From the NCBI RefSeq assembly GCF_964030975.1, contig NZ_CAXIQH010000002.1, positions 1-64,000 of the forward strand: a DNA stretch of 64,000 nucleotides, read 5' to 3'. A program made the translations under genes and the position numbers. Below, in pieces: positions 35,829 to 44,759 of this stretch. The notes under the pieces were generated by a model. That model worked only from the letters and a program-made list of their open reading frames with translations. It ran no database searches and had not been told where the DNA came from. Positions within the stretch are counted from its first letter, which is position 1, and every line of letters starts with the position of its first letter. This DNA is from Tisiphia sp964030975 (lineage in GTDB: Bacteria; Pseudomonadota; Alphaproteobacteria; Rickettsiales; Rickettsiaceae).

Positions 35829-37355
35829 TCATTTCTCTTTAAATGCTCTGAACATAGTATCAGTAATAGGATCAAGTAAATATCTTAGAAGAGTCCTTGT
35901 ACCAGTAACAATTTGTACTTCTGCCTGCATGCCAGGATGCAGTTCTAATTTTCTAGCTTTTGCAATCTTATTAAACTCATCCATATCAATCTCAATTATA
36001 GCAGTGTAAAAAGTCTCTGTACCTTGTTGCATTTGGTTTCTGTCTTGTACAGTATCAGGAGATATTCTAACTACTTTACCAGTAAATAATGGTGTTGTTC
36101 TAGATTTAAAAGCACTGAAGCGAATTTTTGCTAACAAACCTTCATGCACAGAATCTATGTTCTTCTGTGGAACTCTTGCCTCTATTATCAGAGTTTCATT
36201 AGTTGGAGAAATCTCTATAATCGGAGTGCCTGGAGCAATTACCCCGCCTATTGTATGAAAATTCAATACATTTATAATACCATCAACTGGAGATTTAACA
36301 ACTGTACGACTCAAGGAGTCTTTATAAGCATTAAACTGCTCTCTTAGATGAGCTACTTGCCCTTGAGCATCTTTTAGTTCAGTCAGAGTTTTTTCTGTAT
36401 ATTTGTTCTGTAAGTTAATAATACTAATCTCACTTTCTATGATCGCATGCTTAGTACCGGCAATTTCAGTTTCTGTCATAGCTATTTCACTTTTGAAATT
36501 GGCTTCCTTAGCTTCAATTTCCAATAAAGCCGCTTTATTAGAAAAACCTTTTTCATGTAATGTATGTATCGCTTTTAAACGATCCCTAACAACTTCTAGG
36601 CTTTTTACATTGGCAATCTTTCTAGCTTGCATACCTTCAATTTTTTTATTTAATTGCTCAATCCTCTGGTGCAAAGCATTTGTTTCACTTTTATACACTT
36701 CTTTTTTGGAGTAAAATAAGCTTTCTTGAGTATGTATAACCCTTGCTACTTCAGGTAGATTTGTGGCTTCTGTTAATAATTCTGGAAATTCAATTTTGTC
36801 TTGATTATCTCTCTCAGCAATCAAACGACTTTCTGCTGCTAAAGCATGCCTATATTGGCTTAAAGTAATTTCGTACTGCGATTTAATTTTTGTATCTTCC
36901 AACTCTATTAATTTATCACCCGTCTTAATTTGATCGCCTTGTTTAACAAAAATATTAGCTATAATTCCACCCTCCTGGTGGTTAATTACCTGCTTATTAC
37001 TATATGTTACCACAACGCCTGATGCTACAGCGGCACTATCAAGAGGAGCTAGACTTCCCCATACTCCTCCAACTAATACAAAAAAGATTATTATATATAC
37101 TCCAAAGAGAATTGGAGCTCTAGCAGTTTGCACTACATCATTGCGATCAACATCATTATTTTTGGTAACAAAATTGATGAAACGATCAAGATAATATAGT
37201 GTATTTTGAATTGCCTTAGAAATAGTTACTACCATTTTTTGTGATAGAACACTTCCCTTTGTTTTCTTGGTGTGTATCAAATCATTTTGTAGCGATAAGA
37301 GCTGTTTAAGTTGCTCTGCTGTAAATGCTGGCTTATTAGTTGACTTTTCTTCCAT
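35829..37355 (-). CDS. aprE: Type I secretion membrane fusion protein (HlyD/AprE family)
   Basis: 508 residues. Periplasmic adaptor that links the inner-membrane ABC exporter to an outer-membrane TolC channel. A cytoplasmic N-terminus (1-80) is followed by one membrane span (FGVYIIIFFVLVGGVWGSLA, about 84-103). Then come a lipoyl-like half (VINHQEGGIIANIFVKQGDQ), a long coiled-coil hairpin (about 170-335, rich in E, K, L and I) and the second half with VVKSPVDGIINVLNFHTIGG. The HlyD C-terminal beta domain ends in LELHPGMQAEVQIVTGTRTL. It follows the ABC gene by 12 bp in one operon. Confidence 0.92.
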   Translation of the reverse strand: MEEKSTNKPAFTAEQLKQLLSLQNDLIHTKKTKGSVLSQKMVVTISKAIQNTLYYLDRFINFVTKNNDVDRNDVVQTARAPILFGVYIIIFFVLVGGVWGSLAPLDSAAVASGVVVTYSNKQVINHQEGGIIANIFVKQGDQIKTGDKLIELEDTKIKSQYEITLSQYRHALAAESRLIAERDNQDKIEFPELLTEATNLPEVARVIHTQESLFYSKKEVYKSETNALHQRIEQLNKKIEGMQARKIANVKSLEVVRDRLKAIHTLHEKGFSNKAALLEIEAKEANFKSEIAMTETEIAGTKHAIIESEISIINLQNKYTEKTLTELKDAQGQVAHLREQFNAYKDSLSRTVVKSPVDGIINVLNFHTIGGVIAPGTPIIEISPTNETLIIEARVPQKNIDSVHEGLLAKIRFSAFKSRTTPLFTGKVVRISPDTVQDRNQMQQGTETFYTAIIEIDMDEFNKIAKARKLELHPGMQAEVQIVTGTRTLLRYLLDPITDTMFRAFKEK

Positions 37356-37367
37356 ATATTTAAAATT

Positions 37368-39125
37368 TTATTCGTTAATGTGAATTGCACCATTTTGCAA
37401 CAGTTTAACTCGATTTTGCAGTTCTTCTTGAGTACCATAAAGAGCTACTGCCCCATCTTGTAATACCAAGATTTTATCTACCACCGATAATACAGATGGT
37501 CTATGAGAGATAACCACTACAGCAATACCTCTAGATTTTGCCTGCTTTAAAGAATTTGATAGGGCTATTTCACCCGCCTCATCAAGATTAGCATTAGGTT
37601 CATCTAAGATAATTAATTTAGGATTACCATAAAATGCTCTAGCAAGACCAACACGTTGTTTTTGTCCACCAGAGAGGTTAGAGCCAGCTGTTCCAATATC
37701 CGAATCGTAACCATCTGGTAGTCTTAAGACCATTTCGTGAGCTCCAGCAATTTTAGCCGCCTCAATTACTTTTTCTGGATCAGCATTTTCAGCCATCCTA
37801 GCTATATTCTGTTTTATACTACCGCTAAATAATTCTATCCCTTGCGGTAAATATCCTACATGCTTACCAAAACTTTCTCTATTCCAGGAATAAACTTCAC
37901 CGCTATCAAGTCTAACAGTTCCTGACGATGCTTTCCATACCCCGACTAGTACTTTAGCTAAAGTTGACTTACCTGCAGCAGAAGGTCCTATAATTGCTAA
38001 TATTTCACCAGGCTGAACGGCAAAGGACACCCCCTTTAAAATATATCTCGGTACTGGAGGCTGTGGCATATGTGGAGGGACTGGAAGTGAATAATAAATA
38101 TTTTCTACAGTTAAATGTCCTTCAACATTTGGAATTGGCATTGCTTCTTCTCTTGATTTATACGAAGCAAATAACTGATTAATATTTTTATAAGATTTTA
38201 GGGCACTACTCATACTTTTCCATAACTCAATAGCATTATCGAAAGGTGCCAGGGCTCTGCCCACTATAATAGAGCTCATAATCATACCGCCAGTAGTCAT
38301 CTCTCTTCCTGAAGTATTAACAACAACATAAGCCCCAATACCAGTTACAAGCATCTGCATAATATTACGAATAAATCTAGAGAAATTAGAGATTGCACCA
38401 TTACGGTAGCTAGCAATTGATTGCTTCTCCAAAGCAGCAATATTAAATTGGTGCCAATTTGCCGTAACGTTTTTCATCATGCCCATAGCTTCTACAACTT
38501 CTGAATTCCTATTGGCAATGTCAGCTTGAGTCATACCCTTTATGGAGAATTCAGTAGCTTCACCAAGAGTTCTGTTAGTTGCAGCAGCATTAAAAAAAGC
38601 TGTAGATACGATAATAATAGCACCAGCTAATGTTAGAATTCCAATATATGGATGAATTAAGAAAATTACTATTATATAGACAACGCTCCAAGGAGCATCA
38701 AATAAAGTATTAATACCAGTACTAGTTACAAAAGTTTTTATTGTTTGGAAATCACGAAGTAATTGACTAGCACCAGTATTAGTACGGGTTGCAGCAGCTG
38801 AAATAGAGTGACCAAAAATTACAGGGGCAACTGTTTTGTCTAACCATTCACCAACTTTAATTAAGGTGAATGATCTAGCAATTTGTAATAATCCGTAAAT
38901 AAAATAGATTGTGCCAATAATAATAGACAACCACATTAATGTCCATGTGTTACCACTTCCTATAACTCTATCGAGAACCTGTAAGGAATAAAGAGGTGTT
39001 ATCAACATTAATAAGTTAATAACGAACGCGAAGCTAAAAACTACCCAAAAAGCAATCTTGCACTTCTCAAGAGCACTATTTAGAGGGTTTGCTACTTGAG
39101 CTACTAATGCACTATTATTTTTCAT
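37368..39125 (-). CDS. aprD: Type I secretion ABC transporter, permease/ATPase (PrtD/AprD family)
   Basis: 585 residues. An N-terminal six-span domain (about 25-300) is fused to an ABC ATPase. Walker A: IIGPSAAGKSTLAKVLVG (about 379-396); signature: NLSGGQKQRVGLARAFYG (about 480-497); Walker B: PKLIILDEPNANLDEAGE (about 499-516); switch histidine: VVVISHRPS. No N-terminal C39 peptidase, so the substrate would have an uncleaved C-terminal signal, as with PrtD/AprD exporters. The operon lacks TolC and substrate genes. Known rickettsial homologues export repeat proteins, but the substrate here is unknown. Confidence 0.93.
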   Translation of the reverse strand: MKNNSALVAQVANPLNSALEKCKIAFWVVFSFAFVINLLMLITPLYSLQVLDRVIGSGNTWTLMWLSIIIGTIYFIYGLLQIARSFTLIKVGEWLDKTVAPVIFGHSISAAATRTNTGASQLLRDFQTIKTFVTSTGINTLFDAPWSVVYIIVIFLIHPYIGILTLAGAIIIVSTAFFNAAATNRTLGEATEFSIKGMTQADIANRNSEVVEAMGMMKNVTANWHQFNIAALEKQSIASYRNGAISNFSRFIRNIMQMLVTGIGAYVVVNTSGREMTTGGMIMSSIIVGRALAPFDNAIELWKSMSSALKSYKNINQLFASYKSREEAMPIPNVEGHLTVENIYYSLPVPPHMPQPPVPRYILKGVSFAVQPGEILAIIGPSAAGKSTLAKVLVGVWKASSGTVRLDSGEVYSWNRESFGKHVGYLPQGIELFSGSIKQNIARMAENADPEKVIEAAKIAGAHEMVLRLPDGYDSDIGTAGSNLSGGQKQRVGLARAFYGNPKLIILDEPNANLDEAGEIALSNSLKQAKSRGIAVVVISHRPSVLSVVDKILVLQDGAVALYGTQEELQNRVKLLQNGAIHINE

Positions 39126-39462
39126 ATTACCATTATTATATCAACATTATTTTACTATATAGTTAGTAAAAATTATATTACTTGCAATATTTTCTAAGTC
39201 CGAAATTATACATGCAATAAATATATATATCAACTTCTTTATTAGATTCAGAGCCAAACAATAATGTAAATGCCCATTTTTATCTAAGAAAGCTTGTACT
39301 TTAAAACAATAAAAACAGCCCTATACTTTACTAAATACGACGATACTAAGTAGCTAATATATCAATTTTTTCAAGGATTTCAACTAATCTCGGTACATAA
39401 ATTAAAAAATTACCTAGAAAAATAGCTTGAAAGTCTAGGTTCACAGCACCTAGGGTATATTA
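39126..39462. other. Intergenic upstream of the secretion operon
   Basis: About 340 AT-rich bases, without an ORF or clear repeat. It should hold the aprD promoter (leftward) near 39130-39200. The right end (39440-39456) contains a short palindrome, CTAGGTTCACAGCACCTAG. Confidence 0.4.
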
Positions 39463-39602
39463 TATAGTTATGCTCATAGGATTAGGTGATAAAGAACATA
39501 ACGATTGTAAGTTGTCATTCCCGCGAAGGCGGGAATCTAGATACCTGTTTTCGCAGGTATGACACAAAGTTTGTATCACCTAATTCAATAGGTTTCACTA
39601 TA
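39463..39602 (+). mobile_element. IS630-type 140-bp miniature element (MITE copy 9)
   Basis: TA-flanked and full length. Inserted at the TA immediately before the original yidD stop codon, so that its own first codon, TAG, now ends yidD. Confidence 0.9.
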
Positions 39603-39852
39603 GATTTCTACCTTTGTGTGGAGAAAAATCATCTATAGGTACAGGGTCACACCCACCTTGACAGAAAGGATTACACCTGATTATTCTCTTAATAAATAAC
39701 CATAATCCTTTAATATTACCATGTATCATTATTGCTGACTTAGCATATTCTGAACATGACGGATAAAAACGGCAATTGACTCCAAGTAGGGGAGAGACGA
39801 AAAATTGATAAAACCAGATCAATATAAGTAATAAATTAAAGCGACGTTTCAT
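39598..39852 (-). CDS. yidD: Membrane protein insertion efficiency factor YidD
   Basis: 84 residues. An amphipathic, membrane-associated protein that assists YidC in inserting inner-membrane proteins. The family pattern is clear: LILIWFYQFFVSPLLGVNCR (about 9-28), FYPSCSEYAKSAI (about 29-41), GLWLFIKRIIRCNPFCQGGCDPVP (split across about 50-73). The three conserved cysteine clusters are intact. The TAG stop is supplied by the adjacent miniature element; without it the next codon would be TAA, so the protein is unchanged. Normally it lies beside rnpA/yidC; here it stands alone. Confidence 0.95.
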   Translation of the reverse strand: MKRRFNLLLILIWFYQFFVSPLLGVNCRFYPSCSEYAKSAIMIHGNIKGLWLFIKRIIRCNPFCQGGCDPVPIDDFSPHKGRNL

Positions 39853-39902
39853 TTTGAGTATGTTTACCTATAAAATATGTTATAGCTAATCCGTTAAAGT
39901 TC

Positions 39903-40065
39903 TAGGCTCTGTGAAGGTTTCTAAAGTGACCTAATTTTGGCTCTTTTTTGCTACGAATAAACATGATTTTCTTGAAATAGGTACACTATTCCTTCAAAAA
40001 TCCTATTTATTCTCACTAAAAAATAGCTCAAAATATAGAGCAATTAGAAACCTTCACAGAGCCTA
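39903..40065 (+). repeat. 163-bp element with TAGGCTCTGTGAAGG inverted ends
   Basis: TAGGCTCTGTGAAGGTTTCT at the left mirrors AGAAACCTTCACAGAGCCTA at the right; the interior is itself partly palindromic (CCTATTTCAAGAAAATC / TTTTTGAAGGAATA). Other copies: 59434-59610 and a partial at 33051-33160. Non-coding miniature element. Confidence 0.8.
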
Positions 40066-40430
40066 GGAATTGACGTGTTCTTTGAGTTAAACCAAGACGT
40101 TCTTTTAGCTTTATTTTAGATACCCGCCGCAGCTAGGGATGACAAACATTATCCGGCTAAAACCTTTTCAGGTTAGCTATATCTAATATGAACATATATG
40201 TTAAGTGCTATAGTATAGAAAAGCTCATACAATAACAAGTCAACTAGAAATGCTGTTAGGAGTTGCTATTTTTCATGTAGTTTCTATGGCTGTTTTTTTA
40301 AAAATTACTCCAATTATTATCATAAATTGACAAACATATTAAGTTTAGATACTCTTTAAATGTTAATGCAAATTATAGGAGAAAAACCTATGAGTACTAG
40401 AGATTCAATGGCTAAAACTAATAAGAATTG
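40066..40430. other. Intergenic with degraded palindrome
   Basis: 40110-40145 keeps half of the CCCGCCGCAGCTAGGGATGAC palindrome. The rest is AT-rich spacer with no gene. A short frame through 40360-40572 is only the antisense of the tRNA. Confidence 0.45.
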
Positions 40431-40507
40431 TGGTGCACCCGGAGGGAGTCGAACCCCCAACCTTATGATCCGTAGTCATATACTCTATCCAATTGAGCTA
40501 CGGGTGC
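40431..40507 (-). tRNA. tRNA-Arg (ACG)
   Basis: Minus-strand cloverleaf: acceptor GCACCCG / CGGGTGC, discriminator A and encoded CCA; anticodon arm TATGA-CTACGGA-TCATA gives anticodon ACG (read as ICG after deamination); T arm GGTTCGACTCC. 77 nt including CCA. Reads the CGN arginine codons. Confidence 0.95.
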
Positions 40508-40951
40508 CTTATATCATGCCTTGTACTGGATATTGGATGACATTGTGTGCTTGTTTTTATAAAGTGTCCTAAAAAAGTGATGGAATCTTTAAGAAAGAAC
40601 ACAATATATCTTTAAACTTCTATTATGTCAATATCATACCAGCGATTATAAATTCAAAAATGTTGATTTTAAAACAAGGTATGATTACAACTATAAGGTT
40701 AAACATAAGGTTAATTGCTAATTTTAGATACTTATTGATCTAAATTAATATCTGTTAAGTTAATGATTAGATAATATTACTGCAATTTACATTTTGAATT
40801 TATAATTCTAATGATTTATAAAAACACTTGCTTTTTAATGTTTTTTTTATTAGTCTGTGCAATCTTCACAGAATCTACATAAACTTGGAATAGTAAGCTA
40901 TTCTAAATGTGGTTAGTTGTGTAAGCAATCAGGAATAAACTAGCTTACCTT
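40508..40951. other. Intergenic between divergent tRNA genes
   Basis: About 440 AT-rich bases with no ORF. It should carry the promoters of both the tRNA-Arg (leftward) and tRNA-Leu (rightward) transcripts. A short inverted pair, AAACTTGGAATAG / CTATTCTAAATG, lies near 40880-40910. Confidence 0.45.
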
Positions 40952-41037
40952 GCCCGCGTGATGGAATGGTAGACATAACGGACTTAAAATCCGTGGGGTG
41001 CAAGCCCTTGCCAGTTCAAGTCTGGCCGCGGGTACCA
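40952..41037 (+). tRNA. tRNA-Leu (TAA)
   Basis: Class II tRNA of 86 nt with a long variable arm: acceptor GCCCGCG / CGCGGGT, anticodon loop CTTAAAA (anticodon TAA), T loop GTTCAAGTC and encoded CCA. Reads UUA, the commonest leucine codon of AT-rich genomes. It lies 27 bp upstream of nfuA. Confidence 0.95.
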
Positions 41038-41064
41038 TTTATTTTTTATCAAGGAAGATGTTGA

Positions 41065-41640
41065 ATGTTTATTCAAACTGAAATTACTCCTAATCCTAAT
41101 GCAATAAAATTTTTTCCTAATATATCCATTAGCCCTAATCAACCGGTTCATTTTAGTAATCTTGATGAGGCAAAGGGTAAAAGTAGTTTAGTAGTTCAAT
41201 TATTCAGTATAAATAATGTAAAATCGGTATTTCTTGGTAGTGACTTTATTACTATTACTAAGGAAGAAGAAAGTGATTGGCTAGTTTTAAAGCCTGAAAT
41301 TTTGATGATTATTATGGATCATTTTACTGCTGGTTTTACTGTTTTTGATGGACAAAATTTTGAAGAGCAAAATGATAAATCTACCATAAATAATTTTGAC
41401 GAGATGTCTGAAATCGAACAACAGATTGTAGAAATTATTGAAACACGGGTACGTCCTTCGGTCGCCATGGATGGAGGCGATATAATATATCGAGGATTTG
41501 AGAATGGAGTGGTAAAATTACAGCTGCGTGGATCTTGTCAGGGTTGCCCTAGTTCTAGTATTACTTTAAAAAATGGTATTGAATCAATGCTTAAACACTT
41601 CATTCCTGAGGTAGAATCCGTTGAAGCTGTAGATGACTAA
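41065..41640 (+). CDS. nfuA: Iron-sulfur cluster scaffold protein, NfuA/Nfu1 type
   Basis: 191 residues. Carries and delivers Fe-S clusters to apo-proteins. The N-terminal Nfu_N domain is recognised by FIQTEITPNPNAIKFFPN (about 2-19) and GSDFITITK. The C-terminal NifU-like domain has RPSVAMDGGDIIYRGFENG (about 130-148) and the cluster-binding C-x-x-C in LRGSCQGCPSSSITLKNGIE (about 154-173). Two-domain layout as in mitochondrial and alphaproteobacterial Nfu1. Follows tRNA-Leu closely and may be co-transcribed. Confidence 0.93.
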   Translation: MFIQTEITPNPNAIKFFPNISISPNQPVHFSNLDEAKGKSSLVVQLFSINNVKSVFLGSDFITITKEEESDWLVLKPEILMIIMDHFTAGFTVFDGQNFEEQNDKSTINNFDEMSEIEQQIVEIIETRVRPSVAMDGGDIIYRGFENGVVKLQLRGSCQGCPSSSITLKNGIESMLKHFIPEVESVEAVDD

Positions 41641-41648
41641 TAGGCAAT

Positions 41649-41764
41649 AGATTCCCTACATAAGTCAATCTGGTTGGTGATTTTTTGTCGTCGGATCTCG
41701 CCTTCACTCCTCACGTACGTTCATGTAGTTTCCCGAAGGCTTCCTTGATTCATGCAGGAAGTCT
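41649..41764 (+). mobile_element. IS5-type miniature element, copy 1
   Basis: Ends AGATTCCCTACATAAGT and (inverted) AGACTTCCTGCATGAAT match the 17-bp termini of the IS5-type element at 34283. The interior CACTCCTCACGTACGTT is shared with the copy at 52064-52208. Flanks AAT and ATT are only an imperfect duplication. It begins 8 bp after the nfuA stop. Confidence 0.7.
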
Positions 41765-41801
41765 ATTGAGGTAATTTGGAATAGGTTGTTATCTTTAATC
41801 C

Positions 41802-42536
41802 TCATGCTTTGTTTAATGAGGTCAAATAAAACAGTATTGCAGCAGCATTTGAAACATTTAGGCTTTCTACCCTACTGGAAATTGGTATTTTAACTAGGTG
41901 ATCGCACGTTTCTTTAACTAGCCGTCTGATTCCTTTATCTTCAGAGCCAAGTATTATTGCCATTTTATCTGAAAATATTTTGGTATTTAAGGATTGTGTT
42001 GCGTTGCCATCAAGACCAATAATCCAAAATCCATGTTTCTTGAGATATTCTATTGACCATCTTAAATTAGTGACCTTAACCATTTGTACTAGTTCCAAAG
42101 CTCCAGAAGCCGTTTTTGCTATAGTAGCATTTTCATCTGGGGCATTATCGGTAGGTAATATTATGGCTGTGATGCCAAAAGAAGCCGCACTACGAATAAT
42201 AGCACCAATATTTTGTGGATCGGTTACTTGATCTAAAATAGCAACTTTACAATTGCTAGTAGTTATGTCAATATCTTCAATATGATTAGAGAAAATGCTT
42301 TTAACGTTAGCGGCTATTCCTTGATGATTATGGCTTGAACCAAGAAGACGTGTTAAGGAATCTGTATTGGTAATCTCATATTGATGATTAGATATTAAAT
42401 TTTTGTTCAAATTAAAAATATCTTCTGTACATAAAACTCTTTGAATATAACGCTTTGGGTTACTTAGAGCTGCAAATACTGGATGTTTACCATATATATA
42501 GTAGAAATCTTTAGAAATTTTAGCTTTATTTTTCAT
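41802..42536 (-). CDS. rlmB: 23S rRNA 2'-O-methyltransferase RlmB (TrmH/SpoU family)
   Basis: 244 residues. An N-terminal substrate-binding domain (YYIYGKHPVFAALSNPKRYI) is followed by the SPOUT catalytic domain with its three motifs: DPQNIGAIIRSAASFGI (about 109-125), ILGSEDKGIRRLV (about 192-204) and IPISSRVESLNVSNAAAILFY (split 214-234). Methylates the ribose of the 23S rRNA P-loop guanosine (G2251 in E. coli); TrmH family members are close, so the exact nucleotide is inferred. Convergent with nfuA. Confidence 0.88.
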   Translation of the reverse strand: MKNKAKISKDFYYIYGKHPVFAALSNPKRYIQRVLCTEDIFNLNKNLISNHQYEITNTDSLTRLLGSSHNHQGIAANVKSIFSNHIEDIDITTSNCKVAILDQVTDPQNIGAIIRSAASFGITAIILPTDNAPDENATIAKTASGALELVQMVKVTNLRWSIEYLKKHGFWIIGLDGNATQSLNTKIFSDKMAIILGSEDKGIRRLVKETCDHLVKIPISSRVESLNVSNAAAILFYLTSLNKA

Positions 42537-42822
42537 CTTATTAGAACCTAGAGTAATTTATTCTTGACACAAACTACTATTTATTATAGAAAGTTACAAC
42601 TGATAAACGTTCTAAATTGCTGTGAATAAAATTTTAATAGGAATTATTTGTATAGATTTTAGATATACTTTTATTATTTGTTGATTTGCATCGAGTATAT
42701 AAGTTTATATTAGCTTATTTAGAAGACTCAAGAAAAAGGTGAAGAAGATTTATTGGCACTTACACTAATTTATATTGCGTTTTACGTTTGATTAGACTAT
42801 TTAATACTTGCGTAAATTCTTT

Positions 42823-42908
42823 GGAGGAGTGGCCGAGTGGTCAATGGCAGCAGACTGTAAATCTGCCCGCGTGAGCGTACGAAGGTTCGAATCCTTCTTC
42901 CTCCACCA
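42823..42908 (+). tRNA. tRNA-Tyr (GTA)
   Basis: Class II tRNA of 86 nt: acceptor GGAGGAG / CTTCCTCC, anticodon arm GCAGA-CTGTAAA-TCTGC (anticodon GTA), long variable arm CCGCGTGAGCGT, T loop GTTCGAATC and encoded CCA. Confidence 0.95.
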
Positions 42909-42927
42909 CAAATTGGTTAGGCAAAAT

Positions 42928-43003
<76 letters not shown>

Positions 43004-43089
43004 AAACTATTGGTGATAATTGGAAATTGGATAAATTTGTTATTTTTATGTTAAATTTGTATTAAATCTTAAATTGTGGAGAATGAATT

Positions 43090-44274
43090 ATGGCAAAGGT
43101 AAAATTTGAGAGGGATCTGCCTCATTGTAATGTAGGAACTATAGGACACGTAGATCATGGAAAAACTTCTTTAACAGCTGCGATAACTCTAGTGTTATCA
43201 AAAGAAGGTGGGGCGAAGGCTACTAACTATGATGAAATTGATGCTGCTCCTGAAGAAAAGGAAAGGGGTATAACTATTGCTACTGCTCACGTTGAATATA
43301 AGACTAAAAAAAGGCATTATGCTCATATTGACTGTCCTGGACACGCAGATTATATAAAGAATATGATCAGTGGTGCGGCTCAAATGGATGCTGGAATATT
43401 GGTAGTATCTGCTTGTGATGGTCCAATGCCTCAAACAAGGGAACACATACTGCTTGCTAAGCAAGTGGGTGTGCCAACAATGGTTGTCTTTTTGAACAAA
43501 GTTGATATGGTTGATGATCCGGAGTTAGTTGACTTAGTGGAAATGGAAGTCAGAGAGCTTCTTTCAATGTATGGTTTTCCTGGAGATGAGATACCAGTGA
43601 TTAGGGGTTCTGCTTTGCAGGCTTTAGAAGGGAAGCCTGAAGGAGAAGCAGCGGTTAAAGAATTAATGAATGCTATTGATGAATATGTACCGCAACCTGA
43701 GAGACATACAGATAAACCATTCTTAATGTCAATAGAAGATGTATTTTCTATTTCTGGAAGAGGTACGGTTGTTACCGGTAAGATTGAGAAAGGCATAGTA
43801 AAAGTTGGTGAAGAGGTAGAAATTGTTGGTATAAGAGATACTCAAAAAACTACTTGTACTGGTGTAGAAATGTTTAAGAAGCTATTGGATCAAGGTGAAG
43901 CTGGTGACAATGTTGGTATATTGCTACGTGGAACTAAAAGAGAAGATGTGTGCAGAGGGCAAGTATTAGCTAAGCCTGGGAGTATAACTCCGCATACTGA
44001 ATTTGAAGCTGAGGTTTACGTACGTACCACCAAAGAAGGTGGTCGTCATACAGCGTTTACAGATAAATATCGTCCACAGTTTTATTTTAGAACGACTGAC
44101 GTGACTGGAGAAATTACTTTAAAAGATGGTAAAACAATGATTATGCCTGGTGATAATGCGAATCTGAATATTACATTGATTTCTCCGATAGCTATGGAAG
44201 AAGGTATGCGTTTTGCTATACGTGAGGGCGGTAAAACAGTAGGGGCTGGAGTAGTATCAAAAATTATAAAATAA
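43090..44274 (+). CDS. tuf: Elongation factor Tu
   Basis: 394 residues. GTPase that carries aminoacyl-tRNA to the ribosomal A site. G1 GHVDHGKTSLTAAIT (about 19-33), switch I region EKERGITIATAHVEY, G3 DCPGHADYIKNMISGAAQMD (about 81-100), G4 NKVDM (about 136-140). The C-terminal domains carry the usual GTVVTGKIEKG and RPQFYFRTTDVTG. Start preceded by GGAG at 43079. It is upstream of rpsJ, without fusA or rpsG beside it, as in rickettsial genomes where the str operon is split. A strong terminator follows. Confidence 0.98.
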   Translation: MAKVKFERDLPHCNVGTIGHVDHGKTSLTAAITLVLSKEGGAKATNYDEIDAAPEEKERGITIATAHVEYKTKKRHYAHIDCPGHADYIKNMISGAAQMDAGILVVSACDGPMPQTREHILLAKQVGVPTMVVFLNKVDMVDDPELVDLVEMEVRELLSMYGFPGDEIPVIRGSALQALEGKPEGEAAVKELMNAIDEYVPQPERHTDKPFLMSIEDVFSISGRGTVVTGKIEKGIVKVGEEVEIVGIRDTQKTTCTGVEMFKKLLDQGEAGDNVGILLRGTKREDVCRGQVLAKPGSITPHTEFEAEVYVRTTKEGGRHTAFTDKYRPQFYFRTTDVTGEITLKDGKTMIMPGDNANLNITLISPIAMEEGMRFAIREGGKTVGAGVVSKIIK

Positions 44275-44279
44275 CATAG

Positions 44280-44319
44280 AAATAATCATCCTGAAATAGT
44301 TTAGGATGATTATTTTTTT
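44280..44319 (+). terminator. Intrinsic terminator after tuf
   Basis: AATAATCATCCT pairs perfectly with AGGATGATTATT around a 10-base loop, followed by TTTTT. It separates tuf from the ribosomal operon. Confidence 0.9.
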
Positions 44320-44435
44320 AATGGCTAGGCAAAGTACTTTTAATCAGGTTTATTCAAATTGTTCTTACAAATAATCTAAGTAAATCTATTAAAAGTGTTT
44401 TGAGTGGTCGGGCTGTTTATAAAAAGGTTTAGTTA

Positions 44436-44759
44436 ATGAAAAATAATCAAAAAATTAAAATTCGTCTAAAGTCATTTGATCACCGTTCGCTTGAGCAAGG
44501 TACTAGAGAGATAGTAGGTGCTGTTAAAAGAACTGGTGCCGACATAATTGGTCCAATCCCGCTTCCAAGGACAATTGAAAGATTTACCGTTAATAGGTCT
44601 CCACATGTCAATAAAAAATCAAGGGAGCAATTTGAGATTAGAATTCAGAAAAGGCTTTTAATAATAAGTTATCCAACTCCTCAGACAGTCGATGCTTTAA
44701 AGAAAGTTGATTTGCCTGCTGGTGTTGATGTTGAGATTAAGTTAGAGAGTATTGAGTGA
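44436..44759 (+). CDS. rpsJ: 30S ribosomal protein S10 (NusE)
   Basis: 107 residues. Binds the head of the 30S subunit and also forms the NusB-NusE antitermination complex. IKIRLKSFDHRSLEQGTREI at the N-terminus and the S10 signature FTVNRSPHVNKKSREQFEIR (about 50-69) are clear. First gene of the S10 operon. Its TGA shares a base with the rplC ATG (TGATG), so the two are coupled. Confidence 0.97.
   Translation: MKNNQKIKIRLKSFDHRSLEQGTREIVGAVKRTGADIIGPIPLPRTIERFTVNRSPHVNKKSREQFEIRIQKRLLIISYPTPQTVDALKKVDLPAGVDVEIKLESIE

Noticed and set aside
40360..40572. Open frame of 70 codons across the tRNA-Arg gene
   Set aside because: It includes the antisense of a complete tRNA; GAPGGSRTPNL is a well-known artefact of translating tRNA genes.
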